Positions 9,236-18,601 of a stretch of 64,000 bases of DNA are shown here, one piece after another. The translations under genes and the position numbers were made by a program. The notes below the pieces were generated by a model that saw only the letters and a program-made list of their open reading frames with translations, did not search any database and had not been told where the DNA came from. How positions within the stretch are numbered: position 1 is the first letter of the stretch; each line of letters opens with the position of its first letter. Origin of the DNA: an uncultured Ectothiorhodospiraceae bacterium (GTDB taxonomy: Bacteria; Pseudomonadota; Gammaproteobacteria; UBA6429; Thiohalophilaceae); contig CAMYOL010000007.1 of NCBI GenBank assembly GCA_947260005.1, forward strand, positions 62,001 to 126,000. Direction: 5' to 3'.

Positions 9236-9730
9236 TTATTTTTCGAAATCTATCAATTTATCGGATATTAACCCATAAAAATCAAGGCTGTGTCCTTTCT
9301 GATAAGACCAACCGATATGTTGTTGACAGTCCGGGCAGGTCACAATTCGCCATTCATATCCGACAAACCAACTATAGTCACTCATTGCTTCAGTTTGTGC
9401 ATGACATTCTGCATGTCGATACAGGCTTATTTTGAAGGTTATGCCATTCGGGTTAGTCACCGTGTGTTGATGTTGACCTTCAACTTCGACTGCATATTTG
9501 GCTTGAGTTATCCGGGCATGGCAGTTGCGACAACAAATGCCTTTTGGTGCAGAATTTTTAGAGGTTAATTTACTTTTTGGTTTTGTTGAATTTTTACTTG
9601 AAGCGTCTGAACCTGAATGGATTGAGGTGTCATCAAAATAATTTAAAATGTTTTTAATTCCTGGCAGATCTGAACTAAAGAACCACTGGCATGCAGACAA
9701 TAAGGAAGAATGATTTAATGTCATGAGCAT
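9236..9730 (-). CDS. CULT-domain protein (bacterial cereblon-like thalidomide-binding fold)
   Basis: The last 100 residues match the CULT domain of human cereblon and of the bacterial single-domain homologue from Magnetospirillum. Two zinc-binding pairs are seen, C67-x2-C70 and C132-x2-C135. The three tryptophans of the ligand cage are at W121, W127 and W141, with exactly the 6- and 14-residue spacing of cereblon W380, W386 and W400, in SWFVGYEWR and HIGWSY. A 65-residue N-terminal extension is Ser/Lys rich and shows no recognisable signal. The ATG at 9730 is preceded by AGGTGA lying inside the end of the dehydrogenase gene two bases upstream, so the two genes are coupled. Family knowledge says the cage binds uracil- and imide-like ligands; the role in bacteria is not established. 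Confidence 0.85.
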   Translation of the reverse strand: MLMTLNHSSLLSACQWFFSSDLPGIKNILNYFDDTSIHSGSDASSKNSTKPKSKLTSKNSAPKGICCRNCHARITQAKYAVEVEGQHQHTVTNPNGITFKISLYRHAECHAQTEAMSDYSWFVGYEWRIVTCPDCQQHIGWSYQKGHSLDFYGLISDKLIDFEK

Positions 9731-9732
9731 GA

Positions 9733-10689
9733 CTAGTTCACCTGATTAATCGTTTTGCCCGCTAACCACGAACGAATATTCTCAGCCACCTTATCAAGTA
9801 AGCACTGACGTGCCTGGCGACTGGCCCAGGCGATGTGGGGGGTGATAATGAGATTAGGCAACGACTTCTTGATTAACATCGACGTTGACTCGGGTGGTTC
9901 CTGGCTTAAGACATCCAATGCGGCACCGGCAATCTGCCCCGATTGTAACGCCAAGAATAAATCCTGCTCATTGACCATGCCACCACGCGCGGTATTGATT
10001 AAAAACGCGCTATCTTTCATTTGTGCAAAAACATCGCGATTAATTAAATCATAAGAATCTGGAGTCAGAGGACAATGCAAGCTGATCACATCTGCTTGAG
10101 CATAGACCTGGGCTAACGGTACCCGTTCTCTAGATTGATTTTGATCTGTTAAGCTCTGTGCAATCAGGATGTTCATCCCGAAGCACTCACCGATTTTTGC
10201 AACGGCCTGGCCGAGTTCACCATAACCGATGATTCCCAATGTTTTTCCACTTAAGGATTCAACTGGATGGGTGAGTAAACAAAAATACTCACTGTTTTGC
10301 CATTCATTATTCGCCAGGCTATTTTGATAATGGGTAAATCGTCGCATCAAATTCAGGATCAACATAAATACATGTTGCACGACTGAGTCAGTGGCATAAC
10401 CGCGCACGTTGCTGACGACAATCTTTTTATCCGCTGCTGTCTTTAGGTCAACATTGTTGGTTCCGGTTGCGGCGATGGCAATATATTTAAGTCGATGACT
10501 GAGCGCGAGCAACCGTTGATCCAGGATGATCTTATTCGAGACCACGATATCAAAATCATTAATGGTTTGTTCAAGTTCTGTTGTATTGATGTTGCTAAAA
10601 TACTGCCAGTCCAGCGGAAGCACATCCAACTGACTTCGATCCAGTTCATCACCATTGAGGCTGTCCCAATCCAGAAAGGCCGCATGCAT
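9733..10689 (-). CDS. D-2-hydroxyacid dehydrogenase (glycerate dehydrogenase / hydroxypyruvate reductase type)
   Basis: This 318-aa NAD(P)-dependent cytosolic enzyme of the D-isomer-specific 2-hydroxyacid dehydrogenase family interconverts 2-keto and D-2-hydroxy acids. It has the Rossmann motif GIIGYGELGQAV (about residues 149-160), the substrate-binding arginine in NTARGGMVNE, the catalytic glutamate region DVLSQEPP and the acid-base histidine in ITPHIAWAS. The nearest familiar member is HprA-type hydroxypyruvate reductase, though lactate- or phosphoglycerate-type substrates cannot be excluded. It is the first gene of a two-gene unit with the CULT protein and is divergent from hemH. The ATG at 10689 has AGGAG about ten bases upstream. 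Confidence 0.88.
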   Translation of the reverse strand: MHAAFLDWDSLNGDELDRSQLDVLPLDWQYFSNINTTELEQTINDFDIVVSNKIILDQRLLALSHRLKYIAIAATGTNNVDLKTAADKKIVVSNVRGYATDSVVQHVFMLILNLMRRFTHYQNSLANNEWQNSEYFCLLTHPVESLSGKTLGIIGYGELGQAVAKIGECFGMNILIAQSLTDQNQSRERVPLAQVYAQADVISLHCPLTPDSYDLINRDVFAQMKDSAFLINTARGGMVNEQDLFLALQSGQIAGAALDVLSQEPPESTSMLIKKSLPNLIITPHIAWASRQARQCLLDKVAENIRSWLAGKTINQVN

Positions 10690-10855
10690 TCGCCAGTGTC
10701 TCCTGATAGCCGTGGTTATATATTCGGTTCAATATATCGTTAAGTCTTGTTACTATTATATAGTTAAATCGGTATAGCTATATCGATTCGCTCTGGTTAT
10801 CTCGATATCACCAGGACTTTAATATTAAGACGTTGAAGAGCTAAACACTACCAAA

Positions 10856-11953
10856 ATGAAATACACCAGCAAATCTAATTTTGCCCATGATCAGGCACCC
10901 TCTACTGGCGTATTGCTGGTCAATTTAGGCACCCCCGATGCGGCGACGCCCAGTGCGGTTCGACGTTATTTAGCTGAATTTCTGGCCGATCCCCGGGTCG
11001 TCGAATTCCCTCGTTTATTATGGCGAATCGTACTGCACGGTATTATATTGCGTTTTCGACCCCGTCATGTCGCTAAGGCCTACGCGAAAGTCTGGACGGA
11101 ACAAGGTTCACCCTTGTTGGTTATCTCACAAGCCATTAGCGACAAATTACAATTACATGTCAATCAGGTTCTTCAAGGCCCCGTGCATATTGAGCTGGCC
11201 ATGCGTTATGGGAATCCGAGTATTGCCGACGGACTTGAAAAATTGCGTGACAAAAATATAGAACGATTGCTTATATTACCGCTCTACCCCCAATACTCAG
11301 CCACCACGACCGCGGCTATTTTTGATGAGGTCAGCAGTCAACTCAAACACTGGCGGTGGTTGCCAAATATAAGAATGTTGATGCAGTACCACGACCATCC
11401 TCTTTATATTGATGCCATTGCAAACCAGATCAAACAAGCACAATCGGAACATGGCAAACCGGATAAATTAATTCTCTCGTTTCACGGTATACCCGAACGT
11501 TATCTACATGCTGGCGATCCCTATTTTTGCCAATGCCAAAAAACCGCGCGACTGGTAACCGAGTCACTGAGACTCGAAGCAGATGACTGGAAGCTGTGTT
11601 TCCAGTCTCGCTTCGGTCGCGAACCCTGGCTGCAACCCTATCTGGATAAAAATCTTGAAATCATGCCGGAACAAGGCATCAAATCCGTACAGATTATTGC
11701 GCCTGGATTTTCAGCCGATTGTCTGGAAACACTTGAAGAACTGGCGATGCAAAACGCCGAGCTGTTTAAACAACATGGTGGCGAGGCCTACCATTACATT
11801 CCCGCTTTAAATGACAGTGATGCACAAATTGATTTGCTCACCGGTCTGATCAAACAAGAGGGTTATGCATGGCCTGAGATAGATGCCGATGCTCAGCAAA
11901 CAGACATCGCTAAAAGAGATAGTCACGCAAAGGTAAAAGGTGCCAATGTGTAA
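10856..11953 (+). CDS. hemH: Ferrochelatase
   Basis: This enzyme inserts ferrous iron into protoporphyrin IX, the last step of haem synthesis. The 365-aa protein begins with GVLLVNLGTPDAATPSAVRR, the standard ferrochelatase start. It carries the metal-binding histidine in LSFHGIPERY and the acidic ETLEEL segment near the C-terminus. The C-terminal 30 residues are longer than in many bacterial forms and look disordered. No CxxC-type iron-sulfur cluster ligands typical of some members are obvious at the C-terminus. The gene stands alone, divergent from the dehydrogenase and convergent with the chemoreceptor gene; the 31-bp gap between them shows no clear terminator. Confidence 0.95.
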   Translation: MKYTSKSNFAHDQAPSTGVLLVNLGTPDAATPSAVRRYLAEFLADPRVVEFPRLLWRIVLHGIILRFRPRHVAKAYAKVWTEQGSPLLVISQAISDKLQLHVNQVLQGPVHIELAMRYGNPSIADGLEKLRDKNIERLLILPLYPQYSATTTAAIFDEVSSQLKHWRWLPNIRMLMQYHDHPLYIDAIANQIKQAQSEHGKPDKLILSFHGIPERYLHAGDPYFCQCQKTARLVTESLRLEADDWKLCFQSRFGREPWLQPYLDKNLEIMPEQGIKSVQIIAPGFSADCLETLEELAMQNAELFKQHGGEAYHYIPALNDSDAQIDLLTGLIKQEGYAWPEIDADAQQTDIAKRDSHAKVKGANV

Positions 11954-11984
11954 TTTTATTAATCCCTGGTATCTACCGTCTCCG

Positions 11985-13685
11985 TTAAACCTTAAATTGG
12001 GCAATCATTTGCTGTAGATTGACCGCCATACGCGACAACTCTTCACTTGAAACTGTGATCTGATTTACCGCCGCTGCATTTTGGTCCGTCACAGCACTGA
12101 TATTGTTCACATTACGACTAACATCTTCCGCGACTGAGGATTGCTCCTCAGCAGCGCTCGCAATTTGAATATTCATATCATTAATCTGGCTTATCATCCT
12201 GGCAATCGATTCAAGCGAAACGCCCGCTTTAATGGCCTGTTCAACACTGACACTGGCCTGGTCACGACCGGTCTCCATCGCATCGACTGCGTTTTTAGAG
12301 CTACTTTGCAGGCGAGATATCATTTCTTCGATCTCTGAAGTTGATTCCTGTGTGCGTTGGGCCAGGGTACGAACCTCATCAGCCACGACCGCAAAGCCAC
12401 GCCCCTGTTCACCGGCACGTGCTGCTTCTATCGCGGCATTTAGTGCCAATAAATTAGTCTGTTCGGCAATGCTTTTGATCACATCCAGTACCGTGCCAAT
12501 ATTAATACTATCCTGCCCCACCTGTTGAATAACTGAATTCGCATTATCAACCACACCGGCCAGTGACTCGATGGCATCAACCGTACTTTTTACGACTTGT
12601 TGACCTTGTTGAGATTCCAGATTAGCATCATTAGCTGACGCGGAGGTTAGTTGAGCATTGCTGGCTACTTCTTGTACTGCGGCCGTCATCTCAGTCATCG
12701 CCGTTGCCGCCTGTTGTATTTCATTTTGTTGGGTGTGAAGAACGCGATTAGTATCCTCACTGACGGTGGTAAGCTCTTCTGATGATGTGGCCAATTCGAT
12801 GGAGGCATTATTCATAGATTTAATCATTGTATGTAATTTGTCTTTCATATTGCCTAGTGACGTGAGTAACTTCCCTATTTCATCACTACCATAGCTATGG
12901 ATTTCTTCCGTTAGATCCCCATTGGCAATACTTTGTGCAGAGGCGACCGCACGTTGCAGTCCTTTGCTTATATCGGAAATGATAATAAAGGCAATAATGA
13001 GTGCAATGACAGAGGCAATACCTGCAATAAATATAAGATTACGGAATGCAGTCAATTCATCATGTTCAGCGGCGAGTGCAGCCTGTTCTGTAAAATTTTC
13101 GATTCCAACCAGAAGATTTACCAGTTCATGATTAATACTTTCTTCTTCCAATTCAACTTTTTCTGCAAGAACATAGGCATCGTGTAATTTACCCTGGCTA
13201 ACCAACTTAAACACTTGCTCGGATCGTTCACTAAAGTCTTTATGTTCTTGCTCTATCTTTTTAAGTGACTCATCAATGTGCTTAAACTCTTTTTTCTCTG
13301 CTTCACTATGTGCTAATAGCATCGCGTGTTCAGCTAGCGACTCACCTTTTATGATTTCTTCATCGACTTTATGCATATAACTACGAAATTTTTGTACCGA
13401 GTCTTTATAGTGTTTAGCCGCCGTTGATTCCTTATCAAGGTTTTCTCCAAATCGTAAGGCTCGCTCAAAATTGATGGCCTGCTCCAGCTGATGAACAGTA
13501 ATCTCAGTGATAACTTTGGTAAGCGGGATATCCTCTTCCGCAATGGCCACCAGTTTTTCACCGATACGACTCATGGTCATCAGGGCATAGATCACAGAAA
13601 TAGCCATTGCAGCAATCAGGCTACCAACCAATGCGTAGATTTTTATTTTAACGGATATATTATGTAAATTTAGACTTAAACTCAT
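11985..13685 (-). CDS. Methyl-accepting chemotaxis protein
   Basis: A transmembrane chemoreceptor. With the start at ATG 13685 (preceded by TGGAT; an upstream in-frame codon at 13715 would add ten residues) it has a first membrane helix at about residues 14-36. A helical periplasmic four-helix-bundle type sensor domain (about 37-215) follows, then a second membrane helix ([18 protein letters not shown]), a HAMP domain and a long cytoplasmic coiled coil. The conserved hairpin tip is [20 protein letters not shown] followed by [19 protein letters not shown]. There is no C-terminal CheR-docking pentapeptide. The ligand is unknown. It is monocistronic, with 449 bp of gene-free DNA upstream. Confidence 0.93.
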   Translation of the reverse strand: MSLSLNLHNISVKIKIYALVGSLIAAMAISVIYALMTMSRIGEKLVAIAEEDIPLTKVITEITVHQLEQAINFERALRFGENLDKESTAAKHYKDSVQKFRSYMHKVDEEIIKGESLAEHAMLLAHSEAEKKEFKHIDESLKKIEQEHKDFSERSEQVFKLVSQGKLHDAYVLAEKVELEEESINHELVNLLVGIENFTEQAALAAEHDELTAFRNLIFIAGIASVIALIIAFIIISDISKGLQRAVASAQSIANGDLTEEIHSYGSDEIGKLLTSLGNMKDKLHTMIKSMNNASIELATSSEELTTVSEDTNRVLHTQQNEIQQAATAMTEMTAAVQEVASNAQLTSASANDANLESQQGQQVVKSTVDAIESLAGVVDNANSVIQQVGQDSINIGTVLDVIKSIAEQTNLLALNAAIEAARAGEQGRGFAVVADEVRTLAQRTQESTSEIEEMISRLQSSSKNAVDAMETGRDQASVSVEQAIKAGVSLESIARMISQINDMNIQIASAAEEQSSVAEDVSRNVNNISAVTDQNAAAVNQITVSSEELSRMAVNLQQMIAQFKV

Positions 13686-13715
13686 ATTATTTATCCAGGC
13701 AATTAATTGACACAC

Positions 13716-14134
13716 TGAACATGTTGTTCATAACTGACCTAAAATAAATTAGAGGCCCTAATATGGCATAGAAAAGATTTAAAATAATCTCTCCTATATA
13801 ATTCTGTATGTAAATGATTGTTATCCCCTCCCCAAAGCTTAAAATAATATCGGATGATAAAGAATAATCTTGAATTTTTTAGTTATTTTCGCAACTTACA
13901 TTGAATGACAAACAATAGCAGGAAATTAGTCTGGCATTACTTCAAATAAAGATGTTCAAAAAGTAAATATTGGTTCCCAAAACCTTATAAACGATCATAA
14001 ATATTTCTATTCATAACCATATTATCTTAAGAAATTAACAGGATTAATCCTCTGTGATTACTTATTACCTGAAACTAAAAAAGGGAGCCTAGGCTCCCTT
14101 TTTTAATTTACTGTTATCATAAAGCCGATAAATA
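13716..14134. other. Gene-free AT-rich region between the chemoreceptor and soxB genes
   Basis: About 420 bp with no coding sequence I can support. It must hold the chemoreceptor promoter on the minus strand and contains the soxB terminator at 14077-14104. I found no convincing flagellar sigma-28 promoter and no other structure. Confidence 0.6.
14077..14104 (-). terminator. Rho-independent terminator downstream of soxB
   Basis: A perfect 28-bp palindrome: six A, GGGAGCCT, AGGCTCCC, six T. It forms a G+C-rich stem flanked by an A-run and a T-run and lies 30 bp beyond the soxB stop. Its symmetry lets it work on either strand. Confidence 0.9.
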
Positions 14135-15970
14135 CTATCCTAGTTTACCTCGGTAATTGGAGATACCCGGATTACCTTTCGCACCAATGATCTTCGGTAC
14201 ATTTAGCTTCTTAACTTTAGCGACTTTCTCGCTACGTAAATAAGATGCAACTGTTTCCCAAATAGGTTCACCTGGGGCCTGACTACCCACGGTCGCCCAA
14301 CCAGAAACCTTATAGGATTTATCCAGTTCAATCTCGGTACCATCATCAAGACGCATATCAGTAACGCGTTTACCAATAGCTTTATTAATATCCATTGTAT
14401 AATCCATACCACCGACACGTACCATATCACCACCCTGTTGTTTGTAGGGATCGGTGTTAAAGAGATTATCCGCCACATCTTCCAGAATCAGTTTTAGATC
14501 CGATCCTTTCATATCACGTGAATAGGTTTCAGGATAGGTGATACAGGTTTGATCCATCACATTGTCCATCGTTATCGTTTGACCTGGTAATACTGTTGTA
14601 CCCCAGCGGAAACCTGGTGATAAAGAGATTTGCGAATCATTTACCGCATTGAGTGCATCACAGATGATTTGATCGAAAGTCCCATTGAAGTTACCACGGC
14701 GGAATAATTCTTCACCTTCCGGATCAGCGACGGCTAATTCTTCAGTTAAGGTTTCAACATAGGGTTTACGAACATCACGAATATAGGTTGTCATCTCTTT
14801 GTCTGCTTCAAGCAAGTTAGAGAAAACAGGTAATAAACGATAGCGGAAGTCCTGAACTTTACCGTTACGAACGTCCAGCTGCATGAAACCAAGGAATTTA
14901 CCATTCGAACCGGCATTGGTGACGAGCGTTTGACCGCCCTTATTTTTCACAACCGTCGGAGCCGGAACACCGTCATGTGTATGTCCACCAAAGATGGCAT
15001 CAATACCAGAAACAACCGAGGCCATTTTCAGATCCACGTCCATACCGTTATGAGAGATAACGATAACAGCATCGGGTTTTTCGGTCTCACGAACCATATC
15101 GACTGTGCTTTGCATTTCCGCATCGCGGATACCAAAGGTCCAATGAGGAATGAAGCGACCTGGATTGGCAATCGGTGTATACGGGAAGGCCTGTCCGATT
15201 ACCGCGACTCGAACACCACCCATGTCTTTGATGGTGTATGGCTTGAAGGCACGTGAACTATTTTCATCAAAACCTTCAAACTCACCAAATTCATAATCGA
15301 AAGACGACTCGTCTTTAACAAATACGTTTTGGCAAACGAAATCACCCTTGAAGTCTTTTACATTTGAGATAACTTCTTCATCAAGGTAGGTGAATTCCCA
15401 GTGACCCGTCATCACGTCAACCCCCAACAGATTACACGCTCCGACCATGTCTTTACCGCGAGTCCAGTAGGCCGTACCCGAACCTTGCCAGGTGTCACCA
15501 CCATCGATTAATAAGGTACGATTGGCGCCATGATCTGCACGAAGCTTTTTAACCAGAGTACGTAAATGCGCGAAGCCGCCAACTTTACCGTACTTCCTGG
15601 CCGCCTCTAAATAATCCAGATAAGTAAATGCATGAGATTCAATGCTGTTGGGCGCAACACCAAAGTGTTTAAGTAATTTGTCGCCAACAATGTGTGGAGG
15701 CTGACCAAAGTTACCGCCAATACCCAGATTTACATTGGGTTCACGAAAGTAAATTGGATTCAATTGAGCATGACAATCCGTCATATGCATTAATGATACG
15801 TTACCAAATTTTGGCACGTTATAAAGGTCCTCTGGACTGCGAGCAGCCGCGGCACCACTGGTAGCCGTTCCTTTAGTTGCAGTTGATTCATTTTTATCAC
15901 ATCCAGGGACCAGGCCTGCAGTAGCAGCAATACCCATTAATTGGATGAATTCACGACGGTTAAGAGACAT
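14135..15970 (-). CDS. soxB: Thiosulfohydrolase SoxB (sulfur oxidation)
   Basis: SoxB removes the terminal sulfone as sulfate from SoxY-bound cysteine S-thiosulfonate in the periplasmic Sox pathway; it is a dimanganese enzyme of the 5'-nucleotidase fold. The protein has a Tat signal (NRREFIQLMG at residues 4-13, hydrophobic to about 22). SoxB-type metal and active-site motifs follow: LMHMTDCHAQ (60-69), LLIDGGDTWQGSGTAYWTRG, GHWEFTY, SHNGMDVD and GGHTHDGVP. The chosen ATG at 15970 follows AGGAGG with ideal spacing; a TTG codon lies just before it. About 611 aa is slightly long for the family. It stands alone: no soxXYZA genes occur in this window. A strong terminator follows. Confidence 0.95.
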   Translation of the reverse strand: MSLNRREFIQLMGIAATAGLVPGCDKNESTATKGTATSGAAAARSPEDLYNVPKFGNVSLMHMTDCHAQLNPIYFREPNVNLGIGGNFGQPPHIVGDKLLKHFGVAPNSIESHAFTYLDYLEAARKYGKVGGFAHLRTLVKKLRADHGANRTLLIDGGDTWQGSGTAYWTRGKDMVGACNLLGVDVMTGHWEFTYLDEEVISNVKDFKGDFVCQNVFVKDESSFDYEFGEFEGFDENSSRAFKPYTIKDMGGVRVAVIGQAFPYTPIANPGRFIPHWTFGIRDAEMQSTVDMVRETEKPDAVIVISHNGMDVDLKMASVVSGIDAIFGGHTHDGVPAPTVVKNKGGQTLVTNAGSNGKFLGFMQLDVRNGKVQDFRYRLLPVFSNLLEADKEMTTYIRDVRKPYVETLTEELAVADPEGEELFRRGNFNGTFDQIICDALNAVNDSQISLSPGFRWGTTVLPGQTITMDNVMDQTCITYPETYSRDMKGSDLKLILEDVADNLFNTDPYKQQGGDMVRVGGMDYTMDINKAIGKRVTDMRLDDGTEIELDKSYKVSGWATVGSQAPGEPIWETVASYLRSEKVAKVKKLNVPKIIGAKGNPGISNYRGKLG

Positions 15971-16218
15971 CAATCTCCTCCTGATAACTAACTAATTGGT
16001 TTAAATAATTGAACAAACCTTATCGGTATGCCTGTAATTTTCTTTTATTCGGTCGATTATGACATGATTTAGACCGATTTTAAATTTCGTACTGAAAAAC
16101 AGGGGTAATTTTATTACATTCTGTCCAGGGTTGGGATACTAAAAATAGATTAATTCAGCCCTGACACGAGAATTGACTGCAATATGCAGCATTATCTGAG
16201 GTTTTGAACAATTTCAGA

Positions 16219-16821
16219 CTAGCTAGGTGGTATTTTCGGGGGAAATTTGGCCTTGATAAAGCGATAACCTAGTAGACCGAGTAAACATAATGAAAATATA
16301 ATCGGACGAATCTTATCCAGTTTCACCAGCCAGTAAAAATGCAATACCGCCAATATTGCAATAGGATAAATCAATCGATGCAGAGATCGCCATTTTTTGG
16401 CTAATTTTCTTTGGCTCCAGCGGTTAGACGTCAGCGCCAAGGGGATCAAACCTAAAAATGAAAGCATCCCGAAAGTGATAAAAGGCCGTTTAATAATATC
16501 CGTGCCAATCTCCTGCCAGTCAAAGAACTGGTCAAACCAGAGATAACTATTCAAGTGAAGCAAGATATAAAAGAAGCAAAACAGACCCAGCATTCTTCGA
16601 ATCAGGATCGGCCAGGTTTGACCGGTCGCATCACGTAATGGCGTCATCGTCAGGGTTACGATTAACAGCATCAGTCCCCACTCACCCAGGCTACGGGTCA
16701 CCACTTCAATGGGATTTGCCCCAAGCTGGTTGGTAAAAAGCGCGTATATCAACCAGGCGAGTGGTAACAGGCAAAGCGTGAAAAGAGTAATTTTTAGCGT
16801 GATACGCTGCGGGCTCGACAT
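16219..16821 (-). CDS. msrQ: Haem-binding membrane subunit MsrQ (YedZ)
   Basis: This inner-membrane b-type haem protein of 200 aa passes electrons from the quinone pool or flavin reductase to the periplasmic MsrP. About six membrane helices are visible, with haem-ligand type histidines in helices such as LLHLNSYLWFDQFF and SLHRLIYPIAILAVLHFYWL. The ferric-reductase-like domain fills the whole protein. It follows msrP by 39 bp on the same strand, the normal msrPQ order, so the two form an operon for repair of oxidised methionines in envelope proteins. Confidence 0.93.
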   Translation of the reverse strand: MSSPQRITLKITLFTLCLLPLAWLIYALFTNQLGANPIEVVTRSLGEWGLMLLIVTLTMTPLRDATGQTWPILIRRMLGLFCFFYILLHLNSYLWFDQFFDWQEIGTDIIKRPFITFGMLSFLGLIPLALTSNRWSQRKLAKKWRSLHRLIYPIAILAVLHFYWLVKLDKIRPIIFSLCLLGLLGYRFIKAKFPPKIPPS

Positions 16822-16860
16822 GAAAACGATTCTATCTGGAAACTTTGAATAAATACGCGT

Positions 16861-17799
16861 TTAGTAAAACTTACGCAGATCCATGCCCTTGTATAATTCT
16901 GCCACCTGTTCTTCATATCCATTAAATTTCAAGGTCTTGCGTTTTAAAAACTCGCCAATACGTCGTTCACGTTTCTGACTCCAGCGTGGGTGATCCACTT
17001 CCGGGTTCACGTTCGAATAGAAGCCATATTCACGAGGGATAGCTTCTTGCCAGCTCGAAACCGGTTGTTTCTCTACAAAATTGATTTTAACAATGCTTTT
17101 GATGCTCTTAAATCCATACTTCCAGGGCACAACCAAGCGAATTGGCGCCCCATTTTGCTTGGGCATCGTCTCGCCGTAGAGTCCTACAGCCATCAGGGTC
17201 AGGGGATTCATGGCCTCATCCATACGCAAGCCTTCCTTGTAAGGCCAGTTTAGCGTACCCCGGCGTGTGCCCGGCATTTCTTCCTTGCGGACCAGGGTGG
17301 TGAATTCAACAAACTTTGCTTTTGAAGTCGGGTTAAAACGCTTAATCAGATCCGCTAATGGAAAGCCAACCCAGGGGATCACCATTGACCAACCCTCAAC
17401 ACAACGTAAACGGTAGACACGTTCCTCAAGGGTATGGGGACGTAAAATATCTTCGAGGGTATAGGTGCCTGGTTTCTCAACTGCGCCGGCTACCGTGACC
17501 GACCATGGGTCCGTCGTTAATTGCTGCGCGCCTTTTGCCGGAGAATATTTATCAGTGCCAAATTCGTAAAAATTATTATAGTGAGTGATATCCTGGTGTG
17601 TCGTCAGATCTTCATCCAGACGATAAATCTTTGATTTTTCATGTTTAAGTGGTTTATTGCCATAACCTGCCTGTGCCGTGCCCAATAGCGGTAACAAAGA
17701 GATACCGGCTAAGGATTGCATGAACTGTCGACGGTCTCGATAGACGGTTTCATCCGTAATTTCTGAGCTGGGGATATCCTGGGGGCGCTTAATGAGCAT
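16861..17799 (-). CDS. msrP: Protein-methionine-sulfoxide reductase catalytic subunit MsrP (YedY)
   Basis: This periplasmic molybdenum-cofactor enzyme reduces methionine sulfoxide in exported proteins. A twin-arginine signal ([19 protein letters not shown], about residues 22-40) is followed by the sulfite-oxidase-type fold. The molybdenum-ligand cysteine lies in [10 protein letters not shown] (C133), and further family motifs are [29 protein letters not shown]-like [20 protein letters not shown] and [17 protein letters not shown]. Length (312 aa) is usual. The gene precedes msrQ. The enzyme is a sensible companion to an oxidative sulfur metabolism, but this link is only inference. Confidence 0.95.
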   Translation of the reverse strand: MLIKRPQDIPSSEITDETVYRDRRQFMQSLAGISLLPLLGTAQAGYGNKPLKHEKSKIYRLDEDLTTHQDITHYNNFYEFGTDKYSPAKGAQQLTTDPWSVTVAGAVEKPGTYTLEDILRPHTLEERVYRLRCVEGWSMVIPWVGFPLADLIKRFNPTSKAKFVEFTTLVRKEEMPGTRRGTLNWPYKEGLRMDEAMNPLTLMAVGLYGETMPKQNGAPIRLVVPWKYGFKSIKSIVKINFVEKQPVSSWQEAIPREYGFYSNVNPEVDHPRWSQKRERRIGEFLKRKTLKFNGYEEQVAELYKGMDLRKFY

Positions 17800-17958
17800 A
17801 TTGACTCCAAATACGTATTTTCTAGATTGTGTCTAATAATGAGTCTAGTCTGGCACAAAAGTTCGGCAGATTTGTTCACATTTTTATCACAAGATTAGAT
17901 GCCGCGATGATTTTGCGCTAATATTGGCAGCTCAACTTCGTGACTAGAATACAAATAA

Positions 17959-18582
17959 ATGTCAGACGCCGAACCCCGATCGATCAATAAGACCCTGGTA
18001 CAAGTGAGCAAGGCCAAGGGTGAGACGCGCACCTTCCAAATCTATGATGAGAAATTTTTAGACGTCACCATCGATAACCTTTTCGGCCAAAAAAACTATC
18101 AGTTGAATTTATGTATGCTCGAACCGTGGCCAGTTCGCAATCGGGAGTTTTCCTGGCGCTGGCTGTTAAGCATGGCCTACTTTGCCATCGCCGCCCTCGC
18201 CTATATGGTTTATCTGTTTCAGAACCCTTATGGCGAGATGCTCAGTCGCCTGATTCCTTTCTTTGTTATTTTTATACTGTTGCTACTCGGATCATTATTG
18301 ATGTTTATGTACCGTTCACCCAACGTGACCGAGTTTCGAAGTCGTTATTGCGGTTGTGTGTTGGTTAGCTTGTTGTATAGTAATCCGGGTAAAGAAGCCT
18401 TTAATCAGTTTGTAGAAGAATTAAAACAGCGCATACTGGCGGCCAGCCAATCCGTGCGTATTGATAAGCATCGTATGTTGATCAATGAAATTACCAAATT
18501 AAGACGACTTCGCAATGAGAGTATCATAACTGAACGTGATTACGTCGCGGCATCACGACGTATCCCGAACATGCGAGCCTAG
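17959..18582 (+). CDS. Unknown inner-membrane protein, two membrane helices, SHOCT-like tail
   Basis: I do not recognise a named family. The 207-aa protein has a cytosolic N-terminal domain (about 1-65), two adjacent membrane helices (WLLSMAYFAIAALAYMVYLF at about 68-87 and LIPFFVIFILLLLGSLLMFM at about 98-117) and a C-terminal cytosolic part. The end, EITKLRRLRNESIITERDY, resembles the short SHOCT-type oligomerisation helix-turn-helix. It is divergent from msrP and convergent with clpB. A role in the stress-related genes beside it is possible but unsupported. Confidence 0.7.
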   Translation: MSDAEPRSINKTLVQVSKAKGETRTFQIYDEKFLDVTIDNLFGQKNYQLNLCMLEPWPVRNREFSWRWLLSMAYFAIAALAYMVYLFQNPYGEMLSRLIPFFVIFILLLLGSLLMFMYRSPNVTEFRSRYCGCVLVSLLYSNPGKEAFNQFVEELKQRILAASQSVRIDKHRMLINEITKLRRLRNESIITERDYVAASRRIPNMRA

Positions 18583-18601
18583 GAACTTCTGATTTAATTA
18601 T

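Noticed and set aside
13716-13880. Flagellar sigma-28 promoter for the chemoreceptor gene
   Set aside because: TAAGCTTT and GGGATAA-like pieces occur but the spacing is too short for the consensus.
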